Below, in pieces: positions 53,911 to 61,743 of a stretch of 64,000 nt of DNA. The stretch covers positions 310,001-374,000 of the forward strand of contig NZ_QKLU01000004.1 of assembly GCF_003208655.1 (NCBI RefSeq), in the 5' to 3' direction. Position 1 is the first letter of the stretch; each line of letters opens with the position of its first letter. A program made the translations under genes and the position numbers. Under the pieces are notes generated by a model. It was given only the letters and a program-made list of their open reading frames with translations. It searched no databases and was not told the DNA's origin. This DNA is from Pedobacter nutrimenti (GTDB lineage Bacteria; Bacteroidota; Bacteroidia; Sphingobacteriales; Sphingobacteriaceae).

Positions 53911-53926
53911 AACTAAATCTCCTTTT

Positions 53927-54619
53927 CTATTTAAAATTTTGCGGTTTCAAAACCATCTCCTCAACATTCACACCAACACTTAAATTTAACGCGGTGTATA
54001 AAGCTTCTGCAACATCTTCCGGTTGTACAAACTGGTCTTTGGGGATATCTGTTCCGGCCCAAGAAGCAGTTAATGTAGAACCTGGTAAAATTGCGGTAAC
54101 CTTAACATGATAAGGGGCTAATTCCTGCCGCAATACATTATTAAGACTAAGCAAGGCCCATTTAGTTACACAGTAACTACCAGCATTTTGCACAGTTTCT
54201 TTACTGGCTACAGAGCAAATGTTAAAAATATGCCCTGATTGCTGTTTGCGCATGATTTTCCCAAAATGTTTAGACAAATAATAAGCTGCTTTCAGGTTGA
54301 GGTTCAGCTGTTTTTCGAGATTTTCGTCTTCTTCGTCGAGCAAAGAAGCGGGTAAAAATGTACCGGCATTGTTCACCAGAACATCAACGGTCTTAAAAAT
54401 TTTAGTGGCAGCCTCACAAAAATGGAGTACTTGTTCTTTAATGCTGCAGTCTGCCACTAAAGCAACGACTTGTATATTTTTTTTTTCGAGTTCTTTTGCA
54501 AAAGGCTGAAGTTCCTCTTCATTTCTGGAGCAAATGGCTAAGTTATAACCAGAATCAGCCAGTTTAAGCGCAATGGCACGCCCAATGCCTTTAGTTGCGC
54601 CTGTTACAATTGCATTCAT
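53927..54619 (-). CDS. Short-chain dehydrogenase/reductase (FabG-like)
   Basis: A 230-residue classical SDR. The cofactor loop is TGATKGIGRAIALKL (residues 5-19), NNAGTF, and the catalytic Ser-Tyr-Lys is in NICSVASKETVQNAGSYCVTKWAL (S, Y and K). It would reduce a carbonyl with NAD(P)H; the substrate is unknown and it need not be a fatty-acid enzyme. I chose ATG 54619 (MNAIVTGATKG) over an in-frame codon at 54646 adding nine residues. Confidence 0.9.
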   Translation of the reverse strand: MNAIVTGATKGIGRAIALKLADSGYNLAICSRNEEELQPFAKELEKKNIQVVALVADCSIKEQVLHFCEAATKIFKTVDVLVNNAGTFLPASLLDEEDENLEKQLNLNLKAAYYLSKHFGKIMRKQQSGHIFNICSVASKETVQNAGSYCVTKWALLSLNNVLRQELAPYHVKVTAILPGSTLTASWAGTDIPKDQFVQPEDVAEALYTALNLSVGVNVEEMVLKPQNFK

Positions 54620-54701
54620 GTTTAAACATCTTTTTAGCAATTGCAATTATATATAAAAATTTGGGCTTAGTGGTTAAAAGAACTTGTTTAGCTCAACTAT
54701 T

Positions 54702-55571
54702 TTATTTTTTGATTTTCTCCAGACTTGTACTCAGGCTTTTAATTTCTTCATCCTTTTGGTCCAGCCGCAGGTTCAGGCTTTCCAGTTTTTTATTCTGGTC
54801 AATGAGGTGCAAAGTTAATTCTTCAATTTTTTGGAGCAATTTGGCGTTCATTTCACCCAAGTCTACGCCGTTGTTTTTCACTTCTGCTGCTGATGGGATG
54901 CCGGGTAAGTGACCTTTTTCCTGAATGTGTTTTTCGGTTTCGTTTAAACTTGGAAGGCCGTATTCTTTTGCAAATACATAATCCGGCCAGTTCGCAGTTT
55001 CTACTTTCACTTCTTTGGCCCGGATGTTTCCGTTCACAGCTAGCTTTTCCTGTGGATTGTTGATGCCGATGCCAACGTTTCCAGAAGCCTGAATGGCCAG
55101 CCTGGCAACCCCTCCAACATAGGCTTTTAAATAATCATCACCACCTTCAATAACCGCAGCAGATGTTGCCCCCTGAAAAGCAATGGCTGGTATGTTATTT
55201 GATTTTTTTAGCGTGAGTGTATTGCCCGATCCATTTATAATTGCAGGGCCGTTTACATCTAAAGTAGCCTGAGGTGAGGTGGTGCCGATGCCAATATTAC
55301 CCGCTCCGTTTATAACAAATTGGGGGACACCGCCAGTAAAAAATTTTAACCCTCCATATCCTGCCAGATAGCCCATTGGTGATGAAGATGTCTGCTCTTC
55401 ATACCAGCTTAAACCATAATGGGGTATTAAATTATTCCGATAATTAAATTTATAATTAGGGTCTGTTGTTGTCGCACCAAGCCCAATTGCAGCCTGATTT
55501 ATTGTGGCATCAATTTGTGCCTGAGCTTTCCAGGTAACCAGTAATAGTAGTAGGAATATAAACTTTTTCAT
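54702..55571 (-). CDS. Tail-fibre-like secreted protein, paralogue A
   Basis: A 289-residue member of the array. Signal peptide MKKFIFLLLLLVTWKAQA. The N-terminal part carries two 'GNIGIGTTSP..TLDVNG'-type beta repeats (about 92-108 and 165-185) as in trimeric fibre shafts. The common C-terminal module (about 178-260) contains KLAVNGNIRAKEVKVE, NWPDYVFAKEY, HLPGIPSAAEV and LLQKIEELTL, and then a ~35-residue coiled coil. It is the last gene of the E-D-C-B-A cluster; its start follows the stop of B by 1 nt. A 90-nt stretch is identical to B. The function is unknown; no catalytic motif is present. Confidence 0.85.
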   Translation of the reverse strand: MKKFIFLLLLLVTWKAQAQIDATINQAAIGLGATTTDPNYKFNYRNNLIPHYGLSWYEEQTSSSPMGYLAGYGGLKFFTGGVPQFVINGAGNIGIGTTSPQATLDVNGPAIINGSGNTLTLKKSNNIPAIAFQGATSAAVIEGGDDYLKAYVGGVARLAIQASGNVGIGINNPQEKLAVNGNIRAKEVKVETANWPDYVFAKEYGLPSLNETEKHIQEKGHLPGIPSAAEVKNNGVDLGEMNAKLLQKIEELTLHLIDQNKKLESLNLRLDQKDEEIKSLSTSLEKIKK

Positions 55572-55572
55572 T

Positions 55573-56496
55573 TTATTTCTTTTTTAAGTGGTTGATTTCT
55601 TTTTGTTGTTGCTGAACGGTTTTGTTCAGATCGATGATATACAAAGTCAGTTCTTCAATTTTCTGAAGTAGTTTTGCATTCATTGCTCCCAGGTCTACAC
55701 CGTTGTTTTTCACTTCTGCTGCTGATGGGATGCCGGGTAAGTGACCTTTTTCCTGAATGTGTTTTTCGGTTTCGTTTAAACTTGGAAGGTCGTATTCCTT
55801 TGCAAACACGTAATCCGGCCAGTTCGCGGTTTCTACTTTGATTTCATGTGCGCGGACTTTTCCATTGACCGCAAGTTTATAGCCTTTGGTATCGGGCGTG
55901 CCCAATCCAAGGTTACCTGCAAAATAACTTGCCCCAGTTCCATTAAAGTAAGCGGTTCCGGTTCTGGACAAACCATTGGAATTGACATAAGCATCAGGCA
56001 TTGTTTTATATGTACGTATGGTCCCGTTATATTCCTGATAGGGTAATGGATTTGCAACACCATCGTAAACGACACAAGAGGTCGTATATTTTGAATTATA
56101 ATAATAGGATGTTCCCCCACCCCTTAACCAGATCACCATTCCGTAGCCGGGGTTACTTAACGTTTGATCTGCCCATCCAGCTATAAAATCTACATTTTGA
56201 GTACCCAGGTGTTTATAGTTCTGAACAATATCAGCATTGATAAAATCCGAAGCATTTCCATACCTGTTTAAATGAAATTCAAATCTTGCAAGTAAACTTC
56301 CCCTCCAGTCACTGTTCGTATGAACTAAAGACCGTCCAATCTCCAGAACAGAAGTAGCATTATTATCCCAGCCACCATCTGTCCAAACGGTAGGGTAAAA
56401 TTTATCAAAATCACCTCCGATTGTAATGGTCCCGCTATTTTGCGCCTTTACTTTCCAGGTAACCAGTAACAGTAGTAGGAGTATAAACTTTTTCAT
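55573..56496 (-). CDS. Tail-fibre-like secreted protein, paralogue B
   Basis: A 307-residue protein with the signal peptide MKKFILLLLLLVTWKVKA, almost identical to that of A. The N-terminal domain (about 20-190) reads IGGDFDKFYPTVWTDGGWDN and SDWRGSLLARFEFHLNRYG, a segment that recurs in Bacteroidota fibre-like proteins; I take it as a binding domain. The conserved module runs from about 208 (KLAVNGKVRAHEIKVE) to LLQKIEELTLYIIDLNKT. Its start follows the stop of C by 1 nt. Confidence 0.85.
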   Translation of the reverse strand: MKKFILLLLLLVTWKVKAQNSGTITIGGDFDKFYPTVWTDGGWDNNATSVLEIGRSLVHTNSDWRGSLLARFEFHLNRYGNASDFINADIVQNYKHLGTQNVDFIAGWADQTLSNPGYGMVIWLRGGGTSYYYNSKYTTSCVVYDGVANPLPYQEYNGTIRTYKTMPDAYVNSNGLSRTGTAYFNGTGASYFAGNLGLGTPDTKGYKLAVNGKVRAHEIKVETANWPDYVFAKEYDLPSLNETEKHIQEKGHLPGIPSAAEVKNNGVDLGAMNAKLLQKIEELTLYIIDLNKTVQQQQKEINHLKKK

Positions 56497-56497
56497 T

Positions 56498-57553
56498 TTA
56501 CTTCTTTTTTAAGTGGTTGATTTCTTTTTGTTGCTGCTGAACGGTTTTATTCAGCTCAATGATATACAGGGTCAGCTCTTCGATTTTCTGAAGCAGTTTT
56601 GAATGGACCACCCCCAGGTTAACTCCATTCTTTTTCACCTCTGCATCCGAAGGGACATCGGGCAGGTGTTTGTTTTTCTCAATAAAAGATTCTACTTCCG
56701 GAAGTGGCAAAAGCGGATAGCCTTTTTCAAATACAAAATCACTCCATCCGGCCTCTACTTTAACTTCTTTGGCCCTGATTTTTCCATTCACGGCCAGTTC
56801 ATAGTTCCCTGGGTTAGGTGTTTGGATGCCTACCTTACCTGCAAAATAAGCATTACCGGAACCGGCCCCCGGAATGCCCAGCAGGCTTTCCACGGAAGGC
56901 TCATTTCCATTGACCACATCGACCCGGGGCGCATAGAAATATTGGCGGTCGTTGACGTTTGGATCGTAATAAAGGTAGGTCCTGTGGTAAGTAGAGGTGG
57001 TGCCTACAAAAAATTTAAAGTCCGTACAATTCAAAACTTTAATTCCAGTCACCCCATCATAAATTCCTCCCATATGAACTTGGGTATCATCTCCACTACC
57101 ATGGATATAGCCCACCAGCAAATACCATTTGTTCAGTTCCGGAAGTTTTCCATTCCAAAAATATGGATTAGCATGGGGGCTATTATCCAGATCAGCAACA
57201 TAGTCACAACCGAAGTAGGAGACTCCATTTGTTGAATTCGTTTTTTTCATCCATACCGTAAAACGGTACATTTTGGTGTGATCAATGGCAATAGGATTTG
57301 TGTTCCAACCCCCATCTTCGTTTGCAAGTCCATCAGGTTGCGATTTCCATAAAATAACCCTTTTGCCATTAGGCCCTTCTCCCCATTCTCTTATGTTTTC
57401 TATTTCAGTCCCGTTACGGCCAAATACACCTGTTGAACCTTGCCCAATGGTCCAGCCATCCATATTCAGCAGGTTCTGGGCATGACTGTAGTTTAAGCCC
57501 AATAGGGTCATACCTATAACCAAAGCTATTTTTCTTTTCAAAAGCAATTTCAT
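56498..57553 (-). CDS. Tail-fibre-like secreted protein, paralogue C
   Basis: A 351-residue protein. I chose ATG 57553 (MKLLLKRKIALVIGMTLLGLNYSHA, a signal peptide); the frame extends to 57583 on a GTG, but that would overlap D, while the chosen start follows D's stop by 1 nt as in the other copies. The N-terminal ~200 residues (DGWTIGQGSTGVFGRNG, YRFTVWMKKTNSTNGVSYFGCDYVADL, KWYLLVGYIHGSGDDTQVHMGGIYD) look like a jelly-roll carbohydrate-binding domain. The C-terminal module is a diverged version (GWSDFVFEKGYPLLPLPEVESF, HLPDVPSDAEV). Confidence 0.83.
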   Translation of the reverse strand: MKLLLKRKIALVIGMTLLGLNYSHAQNLLNMDGWTIGQGSTGVFGRNGTEIENIREWGEGPNGKRVILWKSQPDGLANEDGGWNTNPIAIDHTKMYRFTVWMKKTNSTNGVSYFGCDYVADLDNSPHANPYFWNGKLPELNKWYLLVGYIHGSGDDTQVHMGGIYDGVTGIKVLNCTDFKFFVGTTSTYHRTYLYYDPNVNDRQYFYAPRVDVVNGNEPSVESLLGIPGAGSGNAYFAGKVGIQTPNPGNYELAVNGKIRAKEVKVEAGWSDFVFEKGYPLLPLPEVESFIEKNKHLPDVPSDAEVKKNGVNLGVVHSKLLQKIEELTLYIIELNKTVQQQQKEINHLKKK

Positions 57554-57554
57554 T

Positions 57555-58301
57555 TTATTTCTGTTTTTCCAGTTTGAATACACGGTTTGTCAAGGCTTCA
57601 TTCTTTTTCTCCATATCAATCAGGTGAAGTGTTAATTCTTCAATTTTTTGAAGCAGTTTAGCATTCATTTCACCAAGGTCCACGCCATTATTTTTCACTT
57701 CCGAAGCTGAAGGAATTCCTGGTAAATGACCATTATCCTGAATGTGTTTTTCGGTTTCTTTTAGAGAAGGAAGTACGTAGTCTTTTGCAAAGACATAGTC
57801 CGGCCAATTGGCAGTTTCTACTTTGATTTCCTGGGCCCGCACTTTTCCGTTGACGGCAAGTTTATAACCTTTAACATCGGAGGTACCAAGTGCGATGTTG
57901 CCGTTAAGAAAAAGGTTTTCCCCATTGATATTTCTTGCTTTAAAATCTACATCAATCCTATTTAGGTTATTGTTATGATAAATTTCATTCCATCCATTCC
58001 ACACATCAAAATCTCCGTTTCTTGTTCTAAAAGACATATGCGGCTCGGTGCCATAAGCTGTACTGATTTGGCAATCATAATTATTGTCAAACCCACCGAA
58101 ACTCATAAATGCACCATTCCAGGGAGCCCCCGTTATGGCATAGGCAAAAGTATAGCCATTCGTAAATGTATCATGGCTTCCAGCAACGGAAAGATTCCTG
58201 ACCTTTTTTGATAAATAATCCAATGGATTAATGTTCTGTGCATACAACTGATTTCCAAACGGGATTAAACACATCAGTGCACAAACAATTTTGATTTTCA
58301 T
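57555..58301 (-). CDS. Tail-fibre-like secreted protein, paralogue D
   Basis: A 248-residue protein with a signal peptide (MKIKIVCALMCLIPFGNQLYA). The N-terminal ~100 residues (SHDTFTNGYTFAYAITGAPWNGAFMSFGGFDNNYDCQIS ... FDVWNGWNEIYHNNN) are strikingly like the knob domains of phage tail fibres (the W..W.EIYH..N ending is typical). The conserved module follows from about 148. A 70-nt stretch coding HIQDNGHLPGIPSA is identical to E. Its start lies 4 nt after the E stop. Confidence 0.85.
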   Translation of the reverse strand: MKIKIVCALMCLIPFGNQLYAQNINPLDYLSKKVRNLSVAGSHDTFTNGYTFAYAITGAPWNGAFMSFGGFDNNYDCQISTAYGTEPHMSFRTRNGDFDVWNGWNEIYHNNNLNRIDVDFKARNINGENLFLNGNIALGTSDVKGYKLAVNGKVRAQEIKVETANWPDYVFAKDYVLPSLKETEKHIQDNGHLPGIPSASEVKNNGVDLGEMNAKLLQKIEELTLHLIDMEKKNEALTNRVFKLEKQK

Positions 58302-58305
58302 TTTC

Positions 58306-59256
58306 TTATCGGTTTTGGTGGTGATTTTTTTCCAGTTCTTTTAATCTGTTTTCTATTGCGTTGATCTTATTGTCCTTCTCGATCAGGTACAAAGTCAGCT
58401 CTTCAATTTTTTGAAGCAGTTTAGCATTCATTTCACCAAGGTCTACTCCCTTGCTCTTCACTTCAGCAGCTGAAGGAATTCCTGGTAAATGACCATTATC
58501 CTGAATGTGTTTTTCGGTTTCTTTTAGAGAAGGAAGTGCATAATCCTTTGTAAAAACATAGTCCGGCCAGTTAGCAGCTTCTACTTTGATTTCCTGAGCA
58601 CGGACTTTTCCATTGACCGCAAGTTTATAGCCTTTGGTATCTGAAGTACCGATACCAACATTACCCTTCGAATCGTACCTTACCATTAAACCATCATAAG
58701 CACTGGCAGCTTCTCCATGCAAAAAGAAAAGCTCAGAAAGACCTATCCAACCTGGATAACCACTATTGGGTTCAAAACCTTCAAAAAAAGTAAAGCGAAG
58801 TTTAGTGATCTCACCACTTACTGGAGCACTAAAGGTATCTTTTGTATTTCCTGTTACATCCGCTACCGTTCTCCAATTGTTGAATCCAACATAGACGTCA
58901 TAAGCTTCTATTTTAAATCTTTTAGGAGCCAGGGCCCGGGAAGTAAATCCAACCAAGCCACCTACCTGGGTGTGAGTTGCCGGCAGGCCGCTAATTTCAA
59001 TAACCACCTGTTTGCCGGTATCTCCATTAAAACCGGTCTGATATTGCTGAAAAAAAGATCCGTCAAATAGACCGGGCAAATCAAAAGCAGTAAATCCGGA
59101 CTGGGTAACTGTATATCTGCTTGTTGCATTAAACAACATATTTTTTTCCAGCGCCACATAACTCTGATTGCTAGATGGCGTAAAACTTTGCCCGAAAGTC
59201 ATTTGATTGACCAGTAGAAGAAATAATCCTGTTAACAGTATAGAATGCTTTTTCAT
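58306..59256 (-). CDS. Tail-fibre-like secreted protein, paralogue E
   Basis: A 316-residue protein with a signal peptide (MKKHSILLTGLFLLLVNQMTFG). The N-terminal domain (about 25-190) has ALAPKRFKIEAYDVYVGFNNWRTVADV and KLRFTFFEGFEPNSGYPGWIGLSELFFLHG, resembling discoidin/F5-8C-type surface-binding folds. The conserved module is at about 210-290, then a coiled coil. It is the first gene of the five-gene E-A cluster, preceded by a 19-bp palindrome and one copy of the 48-bp duplicated block. Confidence 0.85.
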   Translation of the reverse strand: MKKHSILLTGLFLLLVNQMTFGQSFTPSSNQSYVALEKNMLFNATSRYTVTQSGFTAFDLPGLFDGSFFQQYQTGFNGDTGKQVVIEISGLPATHTQVGGLVGFTSRALAPKRFKIEAYDVYVGFNNWRTVADVTGNTKDTFSAPVSGEITKLRFTFFEGFEPNSGYPGWIGLSELFFLHGEAASAYDGLMVRYDSKGNVGIGTSDTKGYKLAVNGKVRAQEIKVEAANWPDYVFTKDYALPSLKETEKHIQDNGHLPGIPSAAEVKSKGVDLGEMNAKLLQKIEELTLYLIEKDNKINAIENRLKELEKNHHQNR

Positions 59257-59257
59257 A

Positions 59258-59276
59258 TGTCATAAATTTTATGACA
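59258..59276. promoter_or_regulatory. 19-bp perfect palindrome before paralogue E
   Basis: TGTCATAAA-T-TTTATGACA, two 9-bp arms around one base, 1 nt upstream of the E start codon. Its position would block transcription or translation initiation if bound. It is absent before G. Confidence 0.5.
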
Positions 59277-59288
59277 CGAATGTAAAAC

Positions 59289-59336
59289 CCTTCAGTGCGA
59301 CCACACTGCACTGGGGAAATTGTGGAAAACTAATTT
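59289..59336. repeat. 48-bp duplicated upstream block, copy 1
   Basis: This block recurs at 61163-61210 with one mismatch. It contains the dyad CAGTGC-N9-GCACTG (59293-59313). Copy 1 is upstream of E and includes the stop codon of F. Confidence 0.9.
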
Positions 59337-60094
59337 TTCCTCCGAAAGGCAGATAACTCCCGAATCTGCTTTTCTTGTTTCTTCAGTCTTTTATTCTGTT
59401 CTATCAAATGAAGAGTTAGCTCTTCAATTTTTTGCAATAAAGTTGTTTGAAATTCACTCAAAGCCACACCTTCTTTTTGCATCTCATTCGCCGAGTTTAC
59501 GCCAGGTAAATGTTTATGCTCCTTTACAAAGGCCTCCACCTCTGACAATGATTTTAATTTATAATTTTCCTCAAAAACAAAATCGGCTCCACTGGTATTC
59601 ACCACAATTTCATTCGCTCTGATTTTGCCATTGATATCAAGTTTATAACCGGAATTTGTTTGTACCGTTTTACCTACAAGAATATTCCCGTTTTCAAGAG
59701 TTCTGATGCTGGTGTTACTAAAAGGTGATAAATCACTGCAAATAATCCACCATTGAGTACCTAAGGATTTATAGGCATTGAATTCTTCTTCACTTAATAC
59801 AACTGAACTGTAACGGCTAAAATCTGACCCGTCAAAGCTTTGGGAAAAATAATTCCCTTTTACAGCAGCCTGCGCATGCCAACCAGAATTGATCTGGTTA
59901 TTTGCATTGTATTCCAGGCTATTTATTCCATCCCATGGAATGACATAAATAGAAAAACTCTTTCCCGGATTTTTAGCCGCAACGATGCCATATCCAGTGG
60001 CTCGGGCATTCAATTGCTGCTTTTCAGAAAGTGTCTGACCAAAAGATAAAGCACTTAACATGATCAAAAAAATGGTTACAATCTGTTCTTTCAT
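59330..60094 (-). CDS. Tail-fibre-like secreted protein, paralogue F (divergent)
   Basis: A 254-residue protein with a signal peptide (MKEQIVTIFLIMLSALSFG). The N-terminal domain (SIYVIPWDGINSLEYNANNQINSGWHAQA, STVVLSEEEFNAYKSLG-like) is unique in the array. The C-terminal module is the most diverged: GADFVFEENYKLKSLSEVEAFVKEHKHLPGVNSANEM...LSEFQTTLLQKIEELTLHLIEQNKRLKKQ. It therefore represents another lineage of the same family. It follows G after 4 nt and ends in the 48-bp repeat. Confidence 0.82.
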   Translation of the reverse strand: MKEQIVTIFLIMLSALSFGQTLSEKQQLNARATGYGIVAAKNPGKSFSIYVIPWDGINSLEYNANNQINSGWHAQAAVKGNYFSQSFDGSDFSRYSSVVLSEEEFNAYKSLGTQWWIICSDLSPFSNTSIRTLENGNILVGKTVQTNSGYKLDINGKIRANEIVVNTSGADFVFEENYKLKSLSEVEAFVKEHKHLPGVNSANEMQKEGVALSEFQTTLLQKIEELTLHLIEQNKRLKKQEKQIRELSAFRRKN

Positions 60095-60098
60095 TTTG

Positions 60099-61121
60099 TT
60101 ATGGTTTGGAATTTAATTTAGCATTGTCGAGTTTTATTTTTAATACCTGAACATCATTTCTGATCAATTCTATTTGTTCCTGTTGCTTGATAATTTGTTT
60201 ATCCTTTTCTATCAGATGTAAAGTCAGTTCCTCAATTTTTTGAAGTAGTCTAGCATTCATTTCGCCTAAATCCACTCCATTATCTTTCACATCCACAGCC
60301 GATGGAATCCCTGGCAAATGACCCTTTTCCTGAATGTGTTTTTCGGTTTCTTTTAAAGAAGGTAATTGATAATCTTTCGCAAAAACATAATCCGGCCAGT
60401 TGGCGGTTTCAACTTTGATTTCCTGGGCCCGAACTTTTCCGTTGACCGCAAGTTTATAACCTTTGGGATCTGCGGTTCCAATACCAATGTTCCCTTCATT
60501 CGTTGCTTTTAAGGCTAATTTGGCCCCCTCAGTGGTATAATTTGGCCCAACATAGAGACTCCAGTCATTAGTCATGGAAAGAAACTTGTTTACAGTTAAA
60601 TCGTTGCCGGTATTGTTTAATGGTGCCCAGCCTGAATTGTAATTGATGGACCGGACTTTAACGTGGACCACCAGGTCCTCTTTTACACCATAAGTATTTA
60701 CGGCCCGGATCCTGAACCTTGGAATTCCATACTCGGTATTACAGTCTACTGTAAAATTGAATCCAACACCTACATAATCATTGTTATTCGTCTTTCCCAC
60801 TTCTCTCCAAAGCGCCGGATTGGCATGTGATATACTCGCCAAGTGAGTAGCTGAGGCTGCCATATTACCTCTGACATAAGAAATGGAAACTTCGTAATTC
60901 CCCGATGTCCCTGCATCGATGGGATATACCCGAAGAAATTCAATGTAATCACCAACCTGATAGTTTGCAGGAAAAACAACCTGTGTTTCATAAATGTCAT
61001 CGGGAACTGTTTTTAAGTTAAAACTACCCAAACATTTTTCCGGAAGTGTTATGGCCTGGCTTGATTTTGTTGCAACACTCAGCAGAGCTACGATGAGGGT
61101 TAAGGTCAATATCTTTTTCAT
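60099..61121 (-). CDS. Tail-fibre-like secreted protein, paralogue G
   Basis: A 340-residue protein with a signal peptide (MKKILTLTLIVALLSVATKSSQA). The N-terminal ~200 residues (YQVGDYIEFLRVYPIDAGTSGNYEVSISYVRGNMAAS, PRFRIRAVNTYGVKEDLVVHVKVRSI) form a predicted beta-sandwich. A GNIGIGTADPKGYKLAVNG shaft repeat and the conserved module (about 225-305) follow, with a coiled-coil tail. It is the first gene of the G-F pair and has copy 2 of the 48-bp block upstream. Confidence 0.84.
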   Translation of the reverse strand: MKKILTLTLIVALLSVATKSSQAITLPEKCLGSFNLKTVPDDIYETQVVFPANYQVGDYIEFLRVYPIDAGTSGNYEVSISYVRGNMAASATHLASISHANPALWREVGKTNNNDYVGVGFNFTVDCNTEYGIPRFRIRAVNTYGVKEDLVVHVKVRSINYNSGWAPLNNTGNDLTVNKFLSMTNDWSLYVGPNYTTEGAKLALKATNEGNIGIGTADPKGYKLAVNGKVRAQEIKVETANWPDYVFAKDYQLPSLKETEKHIQEKGHLPGIPSAVDVKDNGVDLGEMNARLLQKIEELTLHLIEKDKQIIKQQEQIELIRNDVQVLKIKLDNAKLNSKP

Positions 61122-61162
61122 GTTTTTAATTCTGGTTTCTCAAAACATGGACAAGATAAAAG

Positions 61163-61210
61163 CCTTCAGTGCGACCACACTGCACTGGAGAAATTGTGGA
61201 AAACTAATTT
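61163..61210. repeat. 48-bp duplicated upstream block, copy 2
   Basis: It matches copy 1 at 47 of 48 positions. The dyad CAGTGC-N9-GCACTG lies at 61167-61187. It is about 40 bp upstream of the G start. Confidence 0.9.
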
Positions 61211-61234
61211 GTTTTCGTAAGGTAATTAATAATA

Positions 61235-61273
61235 AAATAAGCCCGATCACAAGAGTAGTGATCGGGCTTATTT
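61235..61273. terminator. Strong bidirectional terminator
   Basis: A 16-bp stem, AAATAAGCCCGATCAC/GTGATCGGGCTTATTT, with a 7-nt loop and AT-rich tails on both sides. On the minus strand it ends the H-small-protein operon before the G promoter. Confidence 0.88.
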
Positions 61274-61359
61274 ATTTCTAAGTGATGCATCAGATTTTTA
61301 AATTATAAAATCTTAAAACAGAGATCAAACTTACAATCAGTCGAATTATCTATTTAATT

Positions 61360-61575
61360 TTAAAATTTATGCACTAAATAATCTGTATCCATGATTATAG
61401 AGGTCAACACATCTTTATCAAAATGATAATTATGATTAATTCCTTCTAAGGCAGATATCACTTTTATATTATTTATCTTTTTAAGTCTGACTGGTTTGGT
61501 AAAAAGTTTTCTTAAAAATTCCTCTTTATTTTGACCAACCTTAGTATTCTTTAGTAAAGAAATAATTATAAACAT
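61360..61575 (-). CDS. Small protein of unknown function
   Basis: A 71-residue frame (MFIIISLLKNTKVGQNKEEFLRK...) starting inside the last codons of the two-helix protein gene (35-bp overlap). It is basic, with a short hydrophobic start and no domain. The strand, the overlap and the downstream terminator support translation as the third gene after H. Coding potential is uncertain. Confidence 0.45.
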   Translation of the reverse strand: MFIIISLLKNTKVGQNKEEFLRKLFTKPVRLKKINNIKVISALEGINHNYHFDKDVLTSIIMDTDYLVHKF

Positions 61576-61726
61576 TACATATCAATAGAATCAAACCCAT
61601 AATGATAAGATATAGCCAATACTTTTTAGAAGAGCTCCATCCATCGTTATTTGAAAATCTAGTCATTATACCCAGAAAAAGAAGGTATATAGGCCCAAGC
61701 CAGCTAAGCAAGTTTTGAAAATTCAT
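61541..61726 (-). CDS. Small two-helix membrane protein
   Basis: A 61-residue protein with two hydrophobic helices (FQNLLSWLGPIYLLFLGIMT and YWLYLIIMGLILLICNVYNYFF) joined by a polar loop (NNDGWSSSKK). It begins 17 bp after the H stop, whose product also ends in a membrane helix, so the two may be partners. No family is recognised. Confidence 0.6.
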   Translation of the reverse strand: MNFQNLLSWLGPIYLLFLGIMTRFSNNDGWSSSKKYWLYLIIMGLILLICNVYNYFFTKEY

Positions 61727-61743
61727 AAGAAATACACCAGTTA

